Source: JACMNW01 sp031406155
GTDB taxonomy: Bacteria > Pseudomonadota > Alphaproteobacteria > Rhodobacterales > Rhodobacteraceae
Assembly: GCA_031406155.1 (NCBI GenBank)
Contig: JANOGW010000065.1
Span: 19,118 to 83,117, forward strand
Length of the DNA: 64,000 nt
Direction of reading: 5' to 3'
Numbering within the stretch: position 1 is the first letter of the stretch; every line of letters begins with the position of its first letter. Under the pieces are notes generated by a model that had not been told where the DNA came from, ran no database searches, and saw nothing but the letters and a program-made list of their open reading frames with translations. The translations under genes were made by a program, and so were the position numbers. Shown here piece after piece: positions 60,275 to 64,000 of the stretch.

Positions 60275-61975
60275 TTACGGCATGACCTCGAACCGATCCA
60301 CATCCACCATCCCGTGATCGGTGATCTTCAGATGCGGGATCACCGGCAGGCACAGGAACGCCAGTTGCAAGAACGGCTCTTCCAGCGTTACGCCTAAAGT
60401 CCGGGCCGCCGCGCGCAGGGCCACGAGTGCATCGCGAACCACCTCGAACGGCTCAAGGCTCATAAGCCCGGCCACCGGCAGCGCCAGTTCGGCCAGAACG
60501 CGGCCTCCTTCCACCACCACAAAGCCACCCTCGATCTGCCCCAGCCGATTGGCTGCCAGCGCCATATCTTCGTAATCCGTCCCAACCACCGCAATATTAT
60601 GGTGATCATGGCAAACGGTCGAGGCGATGGCCCCGCGTGTCAGCCCAAAGCCTTTGACAAACCCGGTCGCGATATTGCCATTTACGCCATGCCGTTCAAC
60701 CACCGCAATCTTCACCAGATCGCGGACAATATCTGGGCGTTTGTCGCCGTCCACCGGGGCAATTTCATAGGTCAGATGCTCTGTAATAATCTTGCCCGGC
60801 AGAATGCCGATCACCGGCGTATCCACCCGGTTGCCACCCGTGCGAAAATGCCCGGCCTCGACATGCCGCGCCTTCACCGAATGTCGCGCTACTGGATCGG
60901 TCAGCGCGCGGGCAGCAAAAGCGGCATCTGTCGCCTCTAGCCCGCCCGCAAAGACGCGTGACGCATGGCAGCCTTCAAGGCTGTCGATCACCACGATATC
61001 GGCGCGCTTTCCCGGTGCGATCAACCCGCGGTCTTTCAAACCAAACGCCTCCGCCGCTGAAAGCGAAGCCGCGCGGTACACGGCTAAAGGCGGCGCGCCA
61101 AGCGCAATCGCGGTGCGGATCACATAGTCCAGATGGCCATGTTCCGCGATATCCAGCGGGTTCCTGTCATCGGTGCAAAAGCACAGATAAGGCGAAAGGC
61201 GTTCGGTCAGCAGCGGCGCAAGCGCGTGCAGATCCTTGGAGACTGATCCTTCGCGGATCAACACCCGCATTCCCTTGCGCAGCTTTTCCAGCCCTTCGGC
61301 CGCCGTCGTCGCCTCATGCTCGGTGCGAATACCGGCCGCGATATAACCGTTCAGATCACGCCCGCGCAGCAGGGGCGCATGGCCATCAATATGCCGCCCA
61401 CGAAACGCCTGCAGCTTGGCAATACACCCCGGATCACTGGCCAATACACCGGGATAATTCATGAACTCCGCCAACCCGATCACCCGGGGATGTTCCATCA
61501 ATGGCACCAGATCGCCCGCCTCCAGCCGCGCGCCAGTGGTTTCCATGTGGGTCGATGGCACGCAGGACGAAAGCTGCACCCGGATGTCCATTACCGTCCG
61601 GGCAGACGCGTCCAGAAAGTAATGTATCCCCAGAAGCCCGCACACATTGGCAATTTCATGCGGGTCGCAGATTGCCGTCGTCACCCCGCGCGGGGTTACG
61701 CAACGGTCGAATTCATGCGGCGTTACCAGCGAGCTTTCAATATGCAGATGCGTGTCGATAAAGCCGGGCACCAAAATCTGCCCGGATACATCAATCACCG
61801 TGGTCCCTTCGTAATGGTCAAACACCCCCACAATAGTATCACTGCAAATCGCCACATCACCCGCCACCAGATCGCCGGTGATCAGATCAAACACCCTGCC
61901 GCCGCGCAGCACCAGATCGGCAGGCACCAGCCCGCGCCCCTGATCAATCAGGTTGGAAATCGGCGGTCTGGTCAT
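60275..61975 (-). CDS. ade: Adenine deaminase
   Basis: A 566-residue amidohydrolase that converts adenine to hypoxanthine. Metal-site motifs are LVPGFIDTHLHIESS near residue 77, then ICDPHEIANVCG, FMNYPGVL, HIDGHAP, CFCTDDRNP with the strand-8 Asp, and the C-terminal VCHDHHNIAVVG of bacterial Ade proteins. The ATG at 61973-61975 is chosen over one ten codons earlier because it starts the conserved sequence. It complements deoD and the 5'-nucleotidase in purine salvage, but is not clustered with them. Confidence 0.94.
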   Translation of the reverse strand: MTRPPISNLIDQGRGLVPADLVLRGGRVFDLITGDLVAGDVAICSDTIVGVFDHYEGTTVIDVSGQILVPGFIDTHLHIESSLVTPHEFDRCVTPRGVTTAICDPHEIANVCGLLGIHYFLDASARTVMDIRVQLSSCVPSTHMETTGARLEAGDLVPLMEHPRVIGLAEFMNYPGVLASDPGCIAKLQAFRGRHIDGHAPLLRGRDLNGYIAAGIRTEHEATTAAEGLEKLRKGMRVLIREGSVSKDLHALAPLLTERLSPYLCFCTDDRNPLDIAEHGHLDYVIRTAIALGAPPLAVYRAASLSAAEAFGLKDRGLIAPGKRADIVVIDSLEGCHASRVFAGGLEATDAAFAARALTDPVARHSVKARHVEAGHFRTGGNRVDTPVIGILPGKIITEHLTYEIAPVDGDKRPDIVRDLVKIAVVERHGVNGNIATGFVKGFGLTRGAIASTVCHDHHNIAVVGTDYEDMALAANRLGQIEGGFVVVEGGRVLAELALPVAGLMSLEPFEVVRDALVALRAAARTLGVTLEEPFLQLAFLCLPVIPHLKITDHGMVDVDRFEVMP

Positions 61976-62062
61976 GGCAATCTCCTCAATCCGGCGGCTT
62001 CGCACTTGCGCAGTCCAAGCCAGAGTGATTGACCTGATCCCATCGAAATACCAGAGGTTTTC

Positions 62063-62980
62063 ATGCGCCCCCTGCGCGGCATCGCCTACAAAGTTGTCTC
62101 CGTCATCGTGTTCATCACCATGGCGTCGCTGATCAAAGCCACCGCGCCAAACGTACCCTCGGGCGAGGCGGTGTTTTTTCGGTCGTTCTTTGCCATGCCT
62201 GTCATCGTTGTCTGGTTAATACTGCGGCGTGAACTCGCGACAGGCTTTCGCGCCTCCAACCCGATGTCCCACGTCTGGCGTGGGCTGGTCGGGACCATTG
62301 CCATGGGGCTTGGATTTGCGGGTCTGGGCTATCTGCCACTGCCCGAAGTGACAGCCATCGGATATGCCGCACCCCTGCTGACCGTCATTTTCGCCGCCAT
62401 GTTTCTGGGCGAGCAGGTCCGCGCTTTTCGCATCACTGCCGTGGCGTTGGGCCTGATCGGGGTCATGATCGTGGTCTGGCCTCGGCTGTCGATCACATCG
62501 GACAATCATCTGACCCAAGCCCAGGCCTTTGGTGCGATCCTTGTGCTGGGCGGGGCGGTGTTCGCGGCCCTCGCCCAGGTTTTCGTGCGCAAACTGGTTA
62601 TGACGGAAAAGACCCCGGCAATCGTGTTCTATTTTTCACTAACGGCAACCGTGCTTTCGCTTGCCACGCTGCCCTTCGGTTGGGTGATCCCCACTGCAAC
62701 CGAGGCCGCTTTGCTGGTCAGCGCGGGCCTGCTTGGCGGGATTGGCCAGATATTCCTGACTTCCGCCTACCGCGAGGCGGATGCCTCGGTCGTGGCACCA
62801 TTCGACTATGCCTCGATGATCTTCGCGCTTGCCATCGGCTATTTCGTCTTCGCCGAAGTGCCGACCCTGACCATGCTGACCGGTGCGGCAGTCGTTGTGG
62901 CCGCTGGCTGCCTGATCATCTGGCGCGAACGCCAACTGGGGATCGAACGCGCCAAACAACGCAAGGCGATGACGCCCTAG
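62063..62980 (+). CDS. DMT-superfamily (EamA) transporter
   Basis: A 305-residue protein with ten predicted membrane helices in two EamA halves. PSGEAVFFRSFFAMPVIVVW (helix 2), GLGYLPLPEVTAIGYAAPLLTVIFAAMFLGEQV and the second-half equivalent DASVVAPFDYASMIFALAIGYFVFAEVPT are the usual landmarks. It may export or import small metabolites such as riboflavin or amino acids. Divergent from adenine deaminase; convergent overlap of four bases with the kinase gene. Confidence 0.92.
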   Translation: MRPLRGIAYKVVSVIVFITMASLIKATAPNVPSGEAVFFRSFFAMPVIVVWLILRRELATGFRASNPMSHVWRGLVGTIAMGLGFAGLGYLPLPEVTAIGYAAPLLTVIFAAMFLGEQVRAFRITAVALGLIGVMIVVWPRLSITSDNHLTQAQAFGAILVLGGAVFAALAQVFVRKLVMTEKTPAIVFYFSLTATVLSLATLPFGWVIPTATEAALLVSAGLLGGIGQIFLTSAYREADASVVAPFDYASMIFALAIGYFVFAEVPTLTMLTGAAVVVAAGCLIIWRERQLGIERAKQRKAMTP

Positions 62981-63582
62981 ACCCCAACAACAATATCAGC
63001 CTGCCGCGACCCTTGCGTAACTCGCCGAATGTTCGGCATATCGTTGCTGTCGATCCACAGCCGTGCCTGATCGGGCGTTTTGCCATACTGATCCCAGCGA
63101 CTTAACAACCGCGCATCCAACTCTGCCTCTGGCACATCAATGTAAACGGTCAGATCGAACAACGGTACCAAGTCACACCACGGCGCGTCGTTCAGCAGCA
63201 GGTAATTCCCTTCGACAACCAGATACTTATCCGCACCTGTTACCAGATCGGCCCCTGCCCGCGCCAAATCCATATCGCGGTCGAACACCGAGATGGCGGC
63301 ATCCTCCCCCGCCCGAAGGCGTTGCATCAAATGCAGAAAACCTGCCGCATCAAAGGTCTCCGGCGCACCTTTGCGGCCCCGCAAACCAAGCTGGTCCAGC
63401 ACCGCGTTATCATAGTGAAACCCGTCCATCGGCACCACCCGCGCGCCATGTCCGATGGCGGCAACAATCTGCGCCGCCAGCGTCGATTTCCCCGCCCCCG
63501 GCGGGCCCGCAACAGCCGTGATAAACCGATCCGCCGCCGCCCCGCGCGTGGTTATTACCTGCGCAAGATCTGCCGGTGTCAT
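62977..63582 (-). CDS. P-loop nucleoside/sugar kinase-like protein (FrcK-like)
   Basis: A 201-residue uridine-kinase-like P-loop protein. Walker A is GPPGAGKST at 26-34, MDGFHYDN follows the second strand, VVEGNYLLL holds the Walker B Glu, and RLLSRWDQYGKTPDQARLWIDSNDMPN is the lid. It is adjacent to the end of an frcA-like ABC ATPase gene, and its ATG overlaps that stop (ATGA), matching the frcBCAK order of fructose-type ABC operons. Its own substrate is unknown. Confidence 0.88.
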   Translation of the reverse strand: MTPADLAQVITTRGAAADRFITAVAGPPGAGKSTLAAQIVAAIGHGARVVPMDGFHYDNAVLDQLGLRGRKGAPETFDAAGFLHLMQRLRAGEDAAISVFDRDMDLARAGADLVTGADKYLVVEGNYLLLNDAPWCDLVPLFDLTVYIDVPEAELDARLLSRWDQYGKTPDQARLWIDSNDMPNIRRVTQGSRQADIVVGV

Positions 63583-63776
63583 ACAGCCTCTGTCACGCCC
63601 GCAGGCAGCTTCGCACCGGTCATATACGCCACCGCATCCGACATCGTGTGCTCTTTGGGGTTGATCACGCACAGCCGCCGACCAAGCCGGTGAATGTGAA
63701 TGCGGTCCGCCACTTCGAACACATGCGGCATGTTGTGACTGATCAGGATGATGGGAATGCCCCGCCCGCGCACATC
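63579..63776 (-). pseudogene. 3' end of an frcA-like sugar ABC ATPase gene, cut off at a junction
   Basis: The last ~66 residues match the end of fructose-type ABC ATPases (RGIPIILISHNMPHVFEVADRIHIHRLGRRLCVINP ... MSDAVAYMTGA). Upstream of about 63776 the same frame stays open to 63911, but its translation (FFTRFLFFKELLLARD and so on) is the reverse strand of lepA and not an ATPase. The Walker and signature motifs are absent. Either a genomic rearrangement or an assembly join removed the 5' part. Confidence 0.75.
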
Positions 63777-63947
63777 GCGGTCAAGGCGCTGCGCAAGAAC
63801 GTGATCGCCAAGTGCTACGGTGGTGATATCTCGCGCAAGAAGAAGCTCCTTGAAAAACAAAAAGCGGGTAAAAAACGCATGAAACAGATCGGTTCGGTTG
63901 AAGTGCCACAAGAGGCCTTCCTCGCCATTTTGCAGGTAGAAGATTGA
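63777..63947 (+). pseudogene. lepA: 3' end of lepA (elongation factor 4), joined at a junction
   Basis: About 57 codons ending at the TGA 63945-63947 match the C-terminus of LepA: VKALRKNVIAKCYGGDISRKKKLLEKQKAGKKRMKQIG, VEVPQEAFLAIL, ending QVED. The ~540 residues that carry the GTPase domain are missing. The ending QEAFLAILQVED reads like betaproteobacterial LepA; rhodobacteral LepA proteins, as I recall them, end with a different tail (QFGKVDIPQEAFI pattern). The gene thus looks foreign to the rest of the window. Confidence 0.75.
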
Positions 63948-64000
63948 TGCGTAACTTGATGAGTTCTGTGACGGCTTTTGTACTGGCCGCGTTTGTCGGT
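63947..64000 (+). CDS. Start of a gene running off the window (possibly lepB)
   Basis: The ATG at 63947-63949 overlaps the lepA stop (TGATG). Eighteen codons are visible, a hydrophobic N-terminus (MRNLMSSVTAFVLAAFVG). lepB, signal peptidase I, follows lepA in many bacteria, and a hydrophobic N-terminal anchor would fit, but the piece is too short to confirm. Confidence 0.5.
   Translation, partial: MRNLMSSVTAFVLAAFVG

Overview
The window looks like chromosomal DNA from an alphaproteobacterium of the order Rhodobacterales (roseobacter/Paracoccaceae type). It is GC-rich (by eye about 60 percent or more). It carries the ethylmalonyl-CoA pathway genes ccr and ecm, an aa3-independent cbb3 oxidase operon, a class 2 dihydroorotate dehydrogenase, a VPLPA-CTERM protein, and the alphaproteobacterial arrangement in which sdh, mdh, sucCD, sucAB and lpd lie in one TCA-cycle neighbourhood. 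I could not run searches, so family names rest on motifs and recalled family patterns.

Layout. 1-6990: a minus-strand, translationally coupled catabolic operon (truncated Gfo/Idh oxidoreductase, CoA-transferase, enoyl-CoA hydratase, aldehyde dehydrogenase, two GMC oxidoreductases) with a remnant of an ABC-transporter ATPase in it. It is driven by a promoter carrying two identical palindromic operators. 7094-12564: a frameshifted nsrR-like repressor, then ccoNOQP, a small membrane gene, a DUF2189 gene, ccoS and a start-less DUF6522 gene. 12565-14028: a decayed stretch and a CPBP protease. 14263-20616: a sugar ABC-transport operon (TIM-barrel isomerase, binding protein, ATPase, permease, RpiR regulator, ribokinase) with a strong hairpin terminator after the binding-protein gene. 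20660-26350: 5'-nucleotidase, DUF952, pyrD, a stand-alone RAM-domain protein, a RecD-like helicase, a glyoxalase and a 55-residue protein. 26509-32273: ccr, an acyltransferase, a VPLPA-CTERM protein and ecm. 32475-35162: deoD, an aldo/keto reductase and a DUF1989 protein.

35314-57197 is the TCA block: sdhCDAB (minus strand, with a zinc-ribbon methyltransferase and two lipoproteins between sdhA and sdhB), nnrU and DUF1737 upstream, then mdh, sucC, sucD, sucA, sucB and lpd (plus strand). Together these encode succinate dehydrogenase, malate dehydrogenase, succinyl-CoA synthetase and the 2-oxoglutarate dehydrogenase complex. The ethylmalonyl-CoA genes upstream make acetyl-CoA assimilation products that enter this cycle. 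Glycosyltransferase and methyltransferase genes are scattered through the block, and two AT-richer genes interrupt the suc series. A tandem palindrome pair lies upstream of sucC and a large inverted repeat lies between sucC and sucD.

57291-63582 holds a methyltransferase, a GntR regulator, a YgjP-type metallopeptidase, a TIGR02300 protein, tRNA-Ala(GGC), adenine deaminase, a DMT transporter and a P-loop kinase next to the 3' end of an frcA-like ATPase gene. At about 63776 that gene stops abruptly and the 3' end of a lepA gene begins on the other strand. The lepA tail reads like a betaproteobacterial one, so the last 220 bases may be a chimeric join.

The most useful points to follow up are the end junction, the pseudogenised NO-sensor beside the cbb3 operon, the two tandem-operator regions, and the decaying/hybrid alcohol-to-acyl-CoA operon. 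I did not find a CRISPR array, prophage, insertion sequence or recognisable defence system.
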